A DNA stretch of 64,000 bases from Planococcus citri (lineage: Eukaryota > Arthropoda > Insecta > Hemiptera > Pseudococcidae). This document shows, one piece after another, positions 1-12,529 of this stretch. A program made the position numbers and the translations under genes. Each line of letters begins with the position of its first letter. The stretch's first letter is position 1. The stretch is taken from NCBI RefSeq assembly GCF_950023065.1, contig NC_088679.1:78988001-79052000 (forward strand), read 5' to 3'. The notes below the pieces were generated by a model. That model did not search any database. It saw nothing but the letters and a program-made list of their open reading frames with translations, and was not told where the DNA came from.

Positions 1-1185
1 ATTTCTAATCGATTCGGCGAGTCCAAAAGAGGATAATTCACCATACATCTGTAAAATGCACTTTAGATATGGCAGATATTTGAAAAAAAAGTTGAGTAAA
101 ATCAATGGACGGTAACTTCGAAGATAGTATTTTTTTTTGATGGAGTTAATTGACCCTTTCAATATTAGATTCTTCATTAATCCAAAACCACGATTTTTTT
201 TTCAAAAATTAGCTGTTATCTCAATTATAATAATTTTCTGGTATCAGTTTTTCCCAAACTACAGACATTATCATTTGACATGACAATTAAATTGCTCATG
301 TTCGTCATTTTCATCCGGACAATTAGTTATCAGTTGATAACACGCTCATTTTGACATAATTCAAAGCTAACGTTGAAAATGGTTAACAAAATATCTGCAT
401 TTGATATAATTTGGAACATGTAAGAAGTGCAGAGAATAGTGGATTTAAAAAACTGAACAAAATACTAATTTTGAATTCCAATTCTTCATCATTTTAAATT
501 GAAGAAAGGTGAATTAAATTTCGTAATCTAATCAGCTGCACTTGGAACACAAACATGTATTTTTAATGATTTGTTCCAAAAAGGTAAAAAATGAGATGGT
601 AAAATCGATAAATTCTCAATTATTCAGACCATTCGTTTATGAATAAAAAATATTGTTTTCAGATTTACAGATGTTTCGTGACACAAACGACGTCAATTTT
701 CAATAATAATTATGCATAATTTTCGGCGTCGTTGTTTTTTTTTCGAAATCTGATAATAAAAATCCATATTCTATTCTTAGAAAGCAATGAAGAATGAATT
801 CGTCAAAGTGCAGGTGTAGCAAATTTGGTAGTCGAATAGGTAGTAATTAGTTCCCCTAATAATTTTAAAGCGTCGATATAATGAGCTGCCATCGAATAAC
901 TTAGCCCTAAATGGCCTCATTTCTTCGTTGCTCAGTTATCACGTTCTCAAACTCCAGTCAAAAAATTATAAATCGTTTGATTGTTTCTGACACTGAATCG
1001 AAACTTGGAATGAAATTTTTAGCAGTATCTCAGTTCTCACAGCAACGATGAAGCATCATAAATTCAGTTCATTCGGCAGGTTTGACGTTATCATCAGGTT
1101 TATGGTGCATAAGAATAAGTAACATTAAACCCTACAGAACGATAAGACTATCATAACAAGAAAGAGACAAAAATAAAGTATTTAC
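1..1185. other. Left-edge AT-rich sequence without a recognisable gene
   Basis: No long open frame or known domain is visible on either strand. If the minus-strand exon at 1186-1242 is real, this stretch is at least partly its first intron, because that exon ends in a GT donor pointing into it. No second exon of that gene could be recognised. Confidence 0.5.
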
Positions 1186-1242
1186 CGTAGCGGACGATTT
1201 GAAATTCTGAAGTTGCTCAGCGGCAGGATCACGATTCGACAT
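1186..1242 (-). CDS. Possible first coding exon of an unidentified minus-strand gene
   Basis: Read on the minus strand, an ATG at 1242 opens a 19-codon frame beginning MSNRDPAAEQLQNFKSS and ending at 1186 exactly before GTAAATAC, a good donor site in phase 0. The start lies about 940 bases from, and is divergent to, the TM2D1 start, as expected of two genes sharing a promoter region. I do not recognise the protein from so short a piece. There is no signal peptide; the piece is polar and would suit the N-terminus of a soluble protein. The remaining exons would be to the left, inside 1-1185 or beyond the edge. A chance ATG plus donor cannot be excluded. Confidence 0.4.
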
Positions 1243-2179
1243 GATGATTTTCAAATCGAGTAAGATAGGATGAACAGCTAAAAATTTAGAGCTGTGTAAA
1301 AAGAAAAGGGAGATTAGTTTCGAGAAAAATTACGATATAAATTGAATAACGATGATGGAATAATTACACTTTGAAACGACCGTACAACCGTCAGCGAACA
1401 ACTACAAGTGAAGTGAAATGAACTGAAACAATCGAATAAATTTTGAAATCATAAAATCATAAACGTAAAACGGGCATGAATCAACAAATGTTGTTTACCT
1501 TTTCATGTTGGCAACCAATTACGTTTCGCTTTTGAATGCTATGTTGAGCAATTCGCGTGCAGATTTTTATGGTGTGGTGATTCGATCTCGAATTCGACTA
1601 ATTCGAGCTTCGCAAAAAACGAGAAAAAGATGATTAAAAGTAGAGTTATGAATTATTTTTAAATTTATCCACATTTCGATTCTCTTCTTTATTCGAAGTA
1701 GAACATTTCCAACTCTTCAAACCACTCATTTGGCCATTTTGAAAGCGAAAATTGAAACCGGTCTGCTGATGAACTTGCAACGATTACACACTCCTCTTCA
1801 AAAAAGTTCCTCAAAATGTTAAAACTAGCGGTAATGTTTTTTTCGGCTTACAGTGTTGTACGTTTATCAATTTTTTCTACTCTTCTGCATTCTCAATTTT
1901 TTTAATTTAATTTTTTTTCTTCATTATTTTTGAATAATTTCTTTAGATTATGATTGAATTATTTTCAAATAATTAAATAACATTTATTAAAAGTAGTTAA
2001 AATGATGAATCATTAAAATTAATCTAAAGAAAATGAAATTGAACTGCATTTCAGTTCGTGAACTTTGTGATTGGTAACTTTTTTTTTACACATTTCGAAA
2101 AGTTTGATAACAAAAGTTGTGATAATGGAAAATAAAAAAAAAACTTGAAAATATGATTTCGTTTCTGTAAAATTTCGTT
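1243..2179. other. Divergent intergenic region, likely promoters of both flanking genes
   Basis: This gap separates the start of the putative minus-strand exon from the TM2D1 start codon. It is AT-rich with several A and T runs. No TATA box or initiator could be assigned with confidence. Confidence 0.35.
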
Positions 2180-2922
2180 ATGAATTGCTTTAAAAATTGT
2201 AAAATTATGTTTATCTTTATATTCCTATGTATACTGTTCACGACATCAGCCGACGATGTTCGGAGGAATGCGATAAATTGTAGCAAACTGAAGATGGGTC
2301 AATTCATCTGTCCTGATCCTACGTATGATCTCATAGATCCAAAAACACAGCAGCCCAGAGGATGTACCGATAAAAATATAGCTCGTGGTAAGCTAAACTT
2401 TCCTTTATTCGTATGGAAAATACATCGAAGCACTCTTCTAATGACTTCATTTTTTCTACTCTGTTTAGTACCTTGCATAGTACCCGAAGGCATCATTTGT
2501 AATGAAACGAGTAATTCTACGTTTTTCGTTGATATGCCTTGCAGATGGACGTAAGTGGTCTGAATTTCTTATTCATAAATTATCACTGTTCATGAAATAT
2601 ATCACTCGATCGATTTCAATGTTACAGAAATGGCTACAATTTTGAAACCACCCTTTTGTTGTCCATCTTCCTCGGTATGTTCGGCGTTGACAGATTCTAT
2701 CTTGGATACCCTGCTCTTGGATTATTGAAATTTTGCACTTTGGGTTTTCTATTCATCGGTCAACTAGTCGACGTGGTTTTAATAGCAACGCAAACCGTTG
2801 GTCCGGCAGATGGATCGTATTATATTATACCGTATTATGGACCCAAATTAGAAATACTTCGCAGCAATAACGAAACGTTCAGAGTACCGCAGCAAGATTG
2901 GGGACAGCAAAAAGAGTTGTAA
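2180..2922 (+). CDS. TM2D1: TM2 domain-containing protein 1 (amaretto-type)
   Basis: Three exons, 2180-2387, 2469-2550 and 2628-2922, join in frame to a 194-residue protein; both introns (81 and 77 bases) have GT-AG ends. The start is chosen because it opens a hydrophobic signal peptide (about residues 1-24). A cysteine-rich luminal part follows, with CPDP and DPKTQQPRGC segments and an N-glycosylation site (NET) near the second exon. Exon 3 carries the TM2 domain: two membrane helices joined by a short turn holding the conserved DRF (residues 118-120) in GVDRFYLGYPALG. The tail VGPADGSYYIIPYYGP is typical of TM2D1 rather than TM2D2 or TM2D3. In flies the three TM2D proteins act in membrane trafficking and Notch-related phenotypes; the human protein was first described as binding amyloid-beta peptide. 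Nothing looks broken. Confidence 0.93.
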
Positions 2923-3518
2923 TTGTGTTTGCGTGTGAAAAATGTTTACCGAGTGTTTCTTACTCCTTTTTATCTCTCTGTGATATTGTTGAAACTATTT
3001 AGTAGTCAAGCATTTGTTTTTCCGGTTTTTCTTATTCGATATGATTGTAATTTCAACGAGCATTGTTGAATAATCTAAAGGATGTTGTTTCGTTTTGTAA
3101 ATTCTGTGAAGTTGCTTGATTTTTGCTATCGTTATCTTCCATCGAGTTACTTATTCCAATTTTTCACCATATTTTGATATCGTTGTAGTAATTTATCATG
3201 TTTTTTCAATTTCCGAAATAGAACGAGCATTGATTATTCAAATTGAAATACGCGAAATTCATTGCGTCAAAATTTTTATCTGGTGTATTTCGTTTTTCAA
3301 GGTTTTAATTGTAACATTTCAAAATTCGAATTCTCTAGGTTTTTTTTCGTTTACCAAACCACCAGGTGTGTTTTCATTTGTGATTCGTTTACAGTTACGG
3401 TTCAAGGAAAACTGACGAAATGAGCTTAGTGGTTTGAATGTGTTGTACTACATCTAATGTGATGTTCTGTGTTCGGAATATTTTCCTAAAATGTGATTCC
3501 TAATGAAATGTTATTTAT

Positions 3519-3524
3519 AATAAA
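3519..3524 (+). terminator. Candidate polyadenylation signal of TM2D1
   Basis: An AATAAA hexamer lies about 600 bases after the TM2D1 stop and 200 bases before the next gene. It is the best candidate for the 3' end; the sequence between is AT-rich 3' UTR. Confidence 0.4.
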
Positions 3525-3729
3525 TACGAAAAATAGATATCACTACGCAATGATTTTAATTGGAATATAATATTTTGTAAGTTGAAAGCAAACGTATCTA
3601 TCTCATTAGAATTACTCCTATAAGTAAATGTGAAATGTTCGATATCGATTAAAATTGTAATTTATTTTTTGTACAATTCTTGGTATATGTTTGTTTTTGA
3701 TTTCAGATGCGATTTTATGTCTCTCGATT

Positions 3730-4660
3730 ATGACTTTAGGTCCTAGAATATTCATTTCGAGATGTTCTACGTTATGTACTCGTGTTTTAATGTCTTTTAC
3801 TTTAGTCATCGAATTATGTTTACAAATATGCATCATAGCTCCCACACTTTTCCAGAATAGGTTCATATTTTGTATTTATTTCATTATTTTATTATTCATC
3901 GTGTCCAATTTATTAGGAAATTTGATTTATTTAATATTGACCGATACCTCTGTAAATGTGGATATATGTACAGAACCTGATTTAAATGTGAAATTATGTA
4001 CTCAATGCGATAGAAATATACCTCCGAGGTTAGTAATTAATGCTCTTTGTGTATTTATATAACACTTTTCTTGCTTATTTAAAAATCTCGTTTATTTTTA
4101 TCAGATGCGTGCATTGCAATAATTGCAAAAAATGTATTCCAAGAAGACGGGCGCACTGTTCGCTGGTGGGTAATTGTATAGGGTATTTCAATCACAGATA
4201 TTTCTTCGTCTCGATTATGTATTCTATGTTGTATTCCGCAAATACCGTGGCTGTCGAGGCTATATTTTTCCAGCAAATTTTAACCAGTAGCGATATAAAT
4301 GTAGATTTTATCGGTTATTTCCATGTTGTAAGCGACGATTGGACAGAATGCTTGTTTGTATTCGTATTTTTTGTATCTGCTTTCTTGAATTTTTTCTCCT
4401 TGATTACCTCTATATTTTTGTTAACGTTGGAAACCGATGTTATTTTTTCAGGCAAGTTGAGAAATGAGAGAGATTTTAGGCAGTCGAATTATAATCAAGG
4501 ATTTCGCAAAAATTTAATTTGTGTGTTAGGCAAACGTTGGTATTTAGCTTGTTTTTGTCCAGTCGTCGAGTCTAAATTACCTGACATGCATGTTGTTTTA
4601 TTTCCTATTATTAATAATAAGCCTACGAATAGTTTGAAATTTTGTGATTATTCATTTTAA
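3730..4660 (+). CDS. ZDHHC24-like DHHC-family protein with degenerate RAHC motif
   Basis: Two exons, 3730-4028 and 4105-4660, give 284 residues. Joining them restores the cysteine-rich domain exactly: C90, C93, PPR at 98-100, then C101, H103, C104, C107, C110, followed at 115-118 by RAHC where the family has DHHC, then C124 and N128...F132. The catalytic cysteine position (C118) is kept but the Asp and first His are replaced. Two hydrophobic segments precede the domain and at least two follow. The spacing after the motif, and the C-terminal stretch around GKRWYLACFCPVVESKLP, fit the ZDHHC24 branch and its fast-evolving insect relatives. The family transfers palmitate to cysteines of proteins on Golgi/ER membranes; activity of this copy is uncertain. 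An upstream acceptor (tttcag ending at 3705) would allow a slightly longer N-terminus. Short 76-base intron. Confidence 0.88.
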
Positions 4661-4904
4661 ATAAATTGATGTGTTTTCATTCTGTAATTTGTTGCGATGC
4701 TTATTTGCCTTTTTTTCGAATGGTGGACATGGAAAAGTTGAACAGGAATCCTATTGAGACATTTTGAGAAGAGTATAGAAATTGAAATTTACGTTTTTCT
4801 TGCTTTTTGGTTGATTTCTATTTTATTTTCCTTTATTACTTGTCGATAATTAAAGCCCAGCCGTGAAAAACTGAAAAATGAACATTACAGTGAAAAACCT
4901 AGAG

Positions 4905-4910
4905 AATAAA
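4905..4910 (+). terminator. Candidate polyadenylation signal of the DHHC gene
   Basis: AATAAA about 250 bases past the stop codon. A second hexamer at 4660-4665 overlaps the stop codon itself and could give an extremely short 3' UTR. Confidence 0.35.
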
Positions 4911-5344
4911 ACAGTTCAAAACACCATTTAATTTTTCAATTTCCAAGTTACGAATGTGGTACTTTATTCCCCATTTTTTTCAACAATTATTTTTCTTACG
5001 TTTTTTGAAGTTGCTTGGTTTTTTCATTTTTTCGATCATTTTTATCAACATTACTGCAGAGTAATTATAATTAAAATCAAAACTATCGAAATTAAAATTT
5101 GAAATGATTTTGGACTTCAAAAAAAAAATAGTTTTGAAATATTCTGCACCTCACCACAAAAATGATATCATCGATGTTTTCTAAATAGCATTTTAATTAC
5201 TAAACACGTAAGCGTCAGCGTACGTAGCGTAAATAATCATCATTCACGCAGATAAGGTAAATCAGAAACGTTTTCGGTGCTTTTCTAAATTGTTTTAAAC
5301 TAATTTACAGTAAAAAATATATTTCGAAAGTGTATGAAAACATC

Positions 5345-5665
5345 ATGGAAAAGGTAAAGAGAAGACCCTCCTAATCAGCTGCGTAAGTAATCGAATGGTA
5401 TTTCAATTATGGTTTCTTTTTACAGATACCGATCGATTTGATGATTCCTTACTTATCACCGGTGAATCCGGCCCTTCTGCCGCATCTAACGTTGATATTA
5501 TTCGGTATTGGAACCTTCTTCACTGCATGGTTTTTCGTATACGAAGTGACTAGCAATAAATATACTCGGGATATTGTTAAAGAAGCTGCCGTTGCATTAG
5601 TCGCCGCTGTATTTTCTGGTTTCGGAATACTGTGCCTTCTCATTTGGGTCGGTATTTATGTTTGA
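5345..5665 (+). CDS. TMEM258: Oligosaccharyltransferase subunit TMEM258 (Kuduk)
   Basis: A nine-base coding exon (ATG GAA AAG, 5345-5353) is spliced over a 72-base intron to 5426-5665, giving 82 residues, close to the usual 79. The body is unmistakable: a TSPVNPA-like element (LSPVNPALLPHLT), helix 1 with GTFFTAWFFVYEVTS, the loop NKYTRDIVKEA, and helix 2 ending LLIWVGIYV at the C-terminus. The protein is a small two-helix ER membrane subunit of the oligosaccharyltransferase complex that transfers N-glycans to nascent proteins. The upstream start is preferred over the methionines at the head of exon 2 because AAG|GTAAAG is a good donor and exon 2 begins immediately after a tttttacag acceptor. 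Confidence 0.93.
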
Positions 5666-5723
5666 TGTTTAAGATATTTGTAAATGTAATGCATTTTTAT
5701 ATTACTTAATTGTTTTCTATTTG

Positions 5724-5729
5724 AATAAA
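5724..5729 (+). terminator. Polyadenylation signal of TMEM258
   Basis: AATAAA 59 bases after the stop codon, followed by a T/G-rich stretch, as expected of a short 3' UTR. Confidence 0.6.
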
Positions 5730-6555
5730 GTATCAAGTTTATCTCATGTAAATTGATTTGTTTCATTGATAGAGATACATCTTTCAAAGTTTACTTCGGC
5801 ATTTGTCAGTGAAGAATGAATTTTTATTATGGAACTGTTAAAGTTCATTTGTTGATAGGAAACAGATCGTTGAGAGATCGGATTCCAACATGCATTGAAT
5901 ATTACGTAAATTGTATCTAAAACTGTATATTCGAAGTCGAAAGAGATGCATGAATGAAATAGAAATGATGTAGTGTCAGTGGCTTTGTAATCTTCGTCGA
6001 AACGTACCTAGGAATCACCCTAGAAATTGATTTATAGAATTGGTTTCATTTAGCCATTCAACTTCAGAATGAACATCTAGTTCTTGTTAGATGACTTTAA
6101 ATTTGAATTCGTTCAAATTTCATACTTGCAGTAGTTTATTTTCAATTGAAAGTTAAAACTTGAGTGAGTGTTGAGCTTGAGTTTGGACGTGGAAGAATTC
6201 ACCTCACCATTAAAATAATCATGCAAAATGAACTAAATAGCGTGTTACATACTAGGTGGGGATTGGAGGAGAAACGTCATTTTATTTTTATTGTTTCTTA
6301 TCACTCAAAATTTTTGGACCTAAATTAATTTAAAAAGTTATAATTTTGTAGGTTTGACAGTTTTTTATTCTGATTAACTATTCATTTCTGATATTTCTTG
6401 CGTGCGTTAATATACGGAGAGTTGATTCATGTTTTTCCGCATTTCGGAAGCTCTCTATTTACATCATACTGTGTTCTGTATGAGTCATTGAATTTTGCTC
6501 AAACTCAAGCTTTTGTTGAAGAATTATTGTGCATGATATTTCAAATCTATCAAAC
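5730..6555. other. Intergenic region upstream of TSG101
   Basis: No gene or repeat is recognised. The TSG101 promoter and 5' UTR should lie in its right-hand part. Confidence 0.4.
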
Positions 6556-8497
6556 ATGACTTCTGAAGAAAGGTTGAAGCAAAGTCTTTATAAAGTGAGT
6601 AAAATGTACCTGTACTTATGCGACTTTCAATTAACAAAGTAGTATATAACTTGAATCACCTAATGCGATGTTTTTCAGTATCAAAATATTGATCAAACGT
6701 ATCGTGACATATTGAAAGTAAGAAAAACCTATCAAGGGCTGATTGCAAAAGAAGAACAATTCGGTTGGTATAATTCAGATGATGTTTTATGAAACGAACT
6801 TTCGTGAGATTCATCGGTGTCTTTTTTTTCTAGTTTTCTCAAACGGTTTGAAGAAGGAATTATTCAACTTGAGTGGAACTATTCCAGTACCTTACAAAGG
6901 TAAATATCAGTATTTAGGGTACGGCTGCTATTTTAGCGGATTTTTTATAATACATGTTTATAATGACGATTGTTTTCTAGGCAAAACGTATCACATTCCG
7001 GTATGCTTGTGGTTAATGGATACTCATCCTTTGCACGCTCCGATATGTTTTGTTAAACCTACGGCGGATATGTGTTTGAAGCCTTCTATGTTTATGGATC
7101 ACAGTGGCAAAGTGTATTTACCTTATTTGCATAATTGGAATTCAGTAAGTCATCGCGAATATCATTTCGGTTGTGTGAGTTACTCGCCTACGTATTATTT
7201 TTTGATTTGTTTCTGTCGCAGAGTTCTTCAAATCTAGTAGGACTGATTGAAATGATGATCAAAGCGTTCAGTGATTGTCCACCTGTGTTTGCTAAACCGA
7301 AGCATGAAACTACTACATCAACTCCATACCCAACTCAAGGTATAATTGAAAAAACCAACCATTCTCATCTTCGCTAAGACGATTTTAACAATCCGATGAC
7401 ATGTTTCAGCTTACACAGGTTCCAGCCCTGCAACTGGAGTTACTCCTTACCCTTTGAATTCATCTTATCCACCTTATCCAACCGCTCAAACGAATGTCTC
7501 CAGCGGATACCAAAATTTCGGATACCCGCCTTATCCTCCTCAGAATAATATGTTCTCCGCGGCCACACCTAGTCCCGCACATCCCTCAAATTATCCTCCT
7601 TATCCTCCTTCTCCGGCAGTTTCAACACCTTATCCGACTTCGACGGCTTCAAATTTGCCATATTCGCCATTCGCATCGAACCAGTCTAATTTAGTTACTT
7701 CCGCATCTTCACCAGTGAGTTGGAACAGTATAGAGGATGTAGACGAATTGTTTCTAACTTGCGTATTAATTTCAATAATGATTTTTTTAGAATAGCACCG
7801 GTACAATTACCGAAGAACATATTCGAGCTTCGTTGATGTCCGCTATCGAAGATAAAATCAGGAGAAAAGTTAACGAGCAGACGGTGCTATGTCAAGACGA
7901 AGTTGAAATTTTATTACAAACTCAACGAGAATTGAATCAAGGAAAAAATAAATTAGATACCATGTTCGATAATTTAGAGAAAGAAAAGGTAACCCTTTAT
8001 ACAATGTTCGTTGATCATTCGAAACGAATGTGAAGTTTCTTAATAACTTGTGGAATATGTTTACAGCAAAGCATTGAGCAAAAAATCCAAATGCTGAAAG
8101 ATAAAGAAGTAGAATTGGAAAAAACCATCGAAAAATTATCATCCGAAGAAGACGTAGACGTTGATGACGCTGTAATTACAACAACGCCGTTATACAAACA
8201 GTACGTAATTCTTAAATTATTACCTACATTAAAAAAAATGTAGTTTTGAATGTACGACGTATGTTTCTCATCATTTATCACCTTATAAATCTTCTCTTAT
8301 CTTGCAGAATTTTAAATACACATTGCGAAGATGCTGCTACTGAAGACACAATTTATTATATAGGAGAAGCACTGCGAAGAGGAGTGATTGATTTGGATGT
8401 GTTCATCAAACAATTACGTGATTTATCTCGCAAAAGACTAATGCTAAGATCGTTATTGGAAAAATGCCGAATGAAAGCTGGTCTAGCGGCGGCATAA
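6556..8497 (+). CDS. TSG101: Tumor susceptibility gene 101 protein, ESCRT-I subunit
   Basis: Nine exons (6556-6594, 6679-6763, 6834-6899, 6981-7144, 7222-7339, 7410-7714, 7791-7988, 8067-8200, 8308-8497) join in frame to 432 residues, slightly longer than the human 390. Order of parts: an N-terminal UEV domain (about 1-140), which is E2-like but lacks the active cysteine and holds the pocket residues Y62, Y67 and M94 that match human Y63, Y68 and M95; a proline/tyrosine-rich linker with many PYP and PPYP units; a coiled coil (about 260-360); and a C-terminal steadiness box with EDTIYYIGEALRRGVIDLDV. The protein sorts ubiquitinated cargo into multivesicular bodies with VPS28 and VPS37. Where the human protein has PTAP just before the steadiness box, this one reads TTTP. 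All introns are 69-107 bases with GT-AG ends. Confidence 0.95.
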
Positions 8498-9096
8498 ATA
8501 AGCGAAACATGGTCGATTCATACGTTTATATAATTATTTACCGTTTAATTAATTTACCGCATGATCAAAACGTCCAGGTTGACTTCTGTTATGAAATTTA
8601 CAAATTATCGCGTATATATATTTTTTTTCAAGTAGACCACCGTTCGCGTTTCTAGTGCATTTATACGAGTATGTATCTACATTTTCATGAAATGAACAGA
8701 ATTTTATCGACGGTCAATTTTAAATAGAAAGATTGCAGCGGTGTTCTCATTTTTATACTGAATGTTTCGAATGATCTGCACTTCGCTCGCTGAATTTTTA
8801 GTTATATTATTCTGAATACTTATACATTACATGAGTCTTTCTTGTATGGATTTATATTGTTATTACATTTTTCATATTCTATTAGTTCGTACGTGTACTA
8901 TTTTTATCGGATTGTATACAACTTACGAATTAAAATATTTAGCTGTAAAACAAGAAGTATCATTTATTGGGATCTGATTTTTATAAGGATCGTGTTTTTT
9001 AAAAATTAAGTACTTTACTTACTACTTAGTACCTACCTATGTAGATTCGTTCAAAATTGATTATTTTCAAACATCTCTGACTTGGGCTTTATGATA

Positions 9097-9352
9097 AATT
9101 GAGGAGCTCATTGCAAAAGTAGCCCTTGTCACATGAACTTTTAGACACGTTTTACTCGATTGCACCTATTGCCAACAGCGGAGATCATGTTGTAATGATG
9201 AAATGACCGTCAAGTTAGTCTACCCTGAGTAGCCCTGAGAGGAATTGCTTTATAGAGTTTACATTCATGATACTGGGTACGCTCAAGGGAGAGCTTTGGA
9301 GATTGCATAGGTTCATGTGACAAGGGCTACTTTTGCAATGAGCTCCTCAATT
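9097..9352. mobile_element. Short MITE with perfect 42-base terminal inverted repeats
   Basis: Bases 9097-9138 and 9311-9352 are exact reverse complements (ends AATTGAGGAGCTCATTGC). The 172 bases between show no reading frame. This is the form of a miniature inverted-repeat transposable element. The AATT at each edge could be part of the repeat or a target duplication. Lack of any mismatch in the arms suggests recent insertion. Confidence 0.8.
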
Positions 9353-12300
9353 GAAAACTACTTTCAGATTTTGTTCTCAGTTTATCAGTCTCTTACTCAG
9401 GCTGAAATGGAAATAAAATTTTAAATAATTATTAATGAATAAATTGAATGTTAATGGAATCTATGCCTGAAAGAACGTTTTGTTGAGGAATATTGTACTC
9501 GTATGTATTCTAATGAAATAAAAGCTCATTTTCGAAAACTGTTTCTTCGACTCTTCGTGAACTGAACTTGTAAACCGTATTCAAGATTATTGTATCGTGC
9601 TGCTTTGAAAATGAGATGAGCTCGAGCAAAGGTTGAGCTGAAATAATTTTCTATTCGAATCGCTCTCTTTGATTTTAAAAAGCTAATATTTTTTCGTTAG
9701 ATGATCCTCCTTCTATTCTTATTCTTCGAGATCTACCTATATCTACTCGTATCTCAGGCTATCTAGGGCTCATTAATGATCATGCTGATGCTAATTTTTA
9801 ATAACTAGGATAATATTTGGATGGGCATTAGCGTAGGCAGAGGTACTTAATAACAATAAATTATTAGGTATGGTTTTGAAAATCGTCTCGCCCATGTGAG
9901 TAATTTCTTTCCACGAAAAGAGCAAACTTCTTCTCGTCTTCGTAGATGTTCTACGAAGCATTGTCACATAAATCACATTATTTTTGAACAATCTTATCTG
10001 CATTTCAAATCAAATTCATCGGAAAACATTTCTAACGTAAGATTGTTACAGATGAATCATTCAAAAATAATCGAGAAGTGAATCATATCTCCCAATACAA
10101 TGTACAATAACTTCCGCCCAATCCCCTCCCATTAACTCCAGTTTGTTTGGGTAGCTAGTTTACTAGTGTGCGTTTATCTTTTCATTAGAGTATTGAACTC
10201 TGAAGTGCGAAGTGATCTGTTACTTTTATTAATTAATCGGCGATGATTGATGGATAAAGTAACTTTTGCAAAATTAAAACTTAATTGTTCCATCACTATT
10301 TTGCGTAAATTTATATTCTCTTCGGTATTGTGAACTTCGTGTTAGAGCATGTGTTTTTTATTAAATTGCATTCGTGTTGGTGTTTTAAGCAATTTGTAAT
10401 CGTATGTGTTTTCTTATTTTTTCTAAACGTATATTGTCGTAGTTATTCGTTGAAAAAAATATACTGCATTCGTACAAATATGATCAAAGATGTTTCACGA
10501 TTCTAACACGTGTAAGTACATTTGTTCTATGTTTATTTAAGTATTGCTATGTGAAAAATATACCAACCCGGATGTCACTATTTCGTTAAGATGTACGTAC
10601 GAATTACTGCTGTCATCCCATCATCACTCGTATCTGTTCAATTATTATGGAAATCCTCGCAAATGTGGTTTATATAGTTTTATAGCTAGTTGAGGATAAC
10701 TTTGGAAGTATGCTCGTTTGAGCAATTGAGTAATGATCTGTAATTTTTGACCGGGTAGAAGTTTATTCTTCGGTTTGTTCGAGTTTGAATTCTGAAACCG
10801 GGTTATTTTATTGTTATGATAAGCATCGTTTATTGTTGCGAGAAAAGGAAGGTGAGATGCTCGAATTTAGCAAAAATATTAGTTCAATTTTCAATAATAC
10901 GAAGTTCATTGCTTCAAAGCTTCGGGGTTGATGAATGGAGAAGAAACATAACATTGATGTTTTCTTTTCTCCCAGAAATGATTTTAAATTTTTTGATTGT
11001 GGTTATGACGAGCTTGGAGAGCCATTTTATTTTTCAAGTTTTTACATTATTCAAGTATTATGTATCATAAAACGTCCAAGTTTCCAAATTCCAAATTCGA
11101 AATTTTATCAAGATTAGATAAGGGTTTGTTGAGTGGAGGGGAGGGGGAGGGTGTTTGGCCAGTTTGGCCAGTAATGGCGGTAAAATACCGTATTTTTACA
11201 TTGTTTACCAAAAAGAAACTCATTTTTTAAAGGAAATTATTTTTTCCTAAATTCCAAATATTATATTTTCTTTAAAATTGTGCACGTTATCGTTAATTAT
11301 CAATTATCATTTTATAAAAAAATCCCTTTTTTTCGCAGGATTTAGACTTCGTTTCGTTTCAGCTGTTTCAGGCTTTCAGCAGCCCAAAATTAGTAAAACT
11401 GTGTTGAACGTTGAAGATTCTGGGACTGGGAAAGGGATAAAAATAAAAATGTTTTGGATTGGAATGGAATTGATATTAAGTATTACCGAGTATGAATGTT
11501 ACTCAATCATTTTTGATATTTGAAGGGTGGGGGGGGGGGGGTCAAAGGTAAATTTTCATCAGTTTTCGTTATGAGATTGTTTATTTTTCCCTCATGTTCT
11601 GAGAAAATCTCAGTCGGAGCCATTTCAACGAAATTTGCTCAAATTTGGTAATTTTGGTTTGGGGGGGGGGATCTTGATTTCAAATTTGCGTTAATTTATT
11701 CACATTTTTAAAAGATGATGAAGAAGAGGCGTGAAAATGGTCAAGAAAGATCAAAATGAAAATCAATTGATAGAGAATCAAAAATTGTACAAGATACCAA
11801 GACCTACTACCCTAAAATCGAACGTCTACAGCAATTTGAAGGGGAAAAGTGTCAGGGTTTCATTTATGTTTTGACCTGGAAAAACTTTGAGACATTCCCC
11901 TTTCCCCCTCCGAATTAACCAAGAAGGCTGAAATTTTGTGCATTTGGAAGATAAATTTTTGTCAATTGTTGGCGATTTTCAGTTTTTTTTTCATGTTCAT
12001 TTTACGTTTTTTTTTTTTTGTTGACATTTCGTGTTATTTTACCCAAATTTTGTACGGTTCAAGTACCTAAAGTGATACTTATTAATTGATCAATTTCACT
12101 GAAAATGTTTTGTAATCTGTGCAATTTTCACGAAATTTTGCTCTTTTGAGATATTTCTTCAATTTTTGTGTCATTTTAATCAGTTTTATGTCAGTTTTAA
12201 GGTCATTTCATGCAATTAATGCTCAATTTGTCAAAATTTCGTTCAATTATAATAAATATTTGCTCCTTTTTCTATGCTTGTGCTAGTTGGGACATTTCCC

Positions 12301-12529
12301 TCCTAAGGAGCTGAAATTTGAAATATATGAGTACATCTGGAGGATGCCCCAAATGTGTCTTCTTGCACTTAAAAAGTGACTAAGTCACTATTTCACTTGC
12401 AAGTCACGTTTTGGTCACTATTTCGGCGAAAATGGCCAAAAAAGTCACTTTTTTCAGAAGATTTGTCGTGTAAAAAAGAAAAAGTTCAACATTGAAAATG
12501 TAAGACGATGTGATTGGATAGAGTCGATA
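9353..12529. other. Intergenic sequence between TSG101 and the first foldback element
   Basis: AT-rich, with long G runs near 11527 and 11659 and several T runs. The open frames here are short, overlap on both strands, and show no domain or splice logic. No gene is supported. Confidence 0.45.

Noticed and set aside
3116..3415. 99-codon frame after TM2D1
   Set aside because: Lies in the 3' UTR, starts at a non-ATG codon and has no domain.
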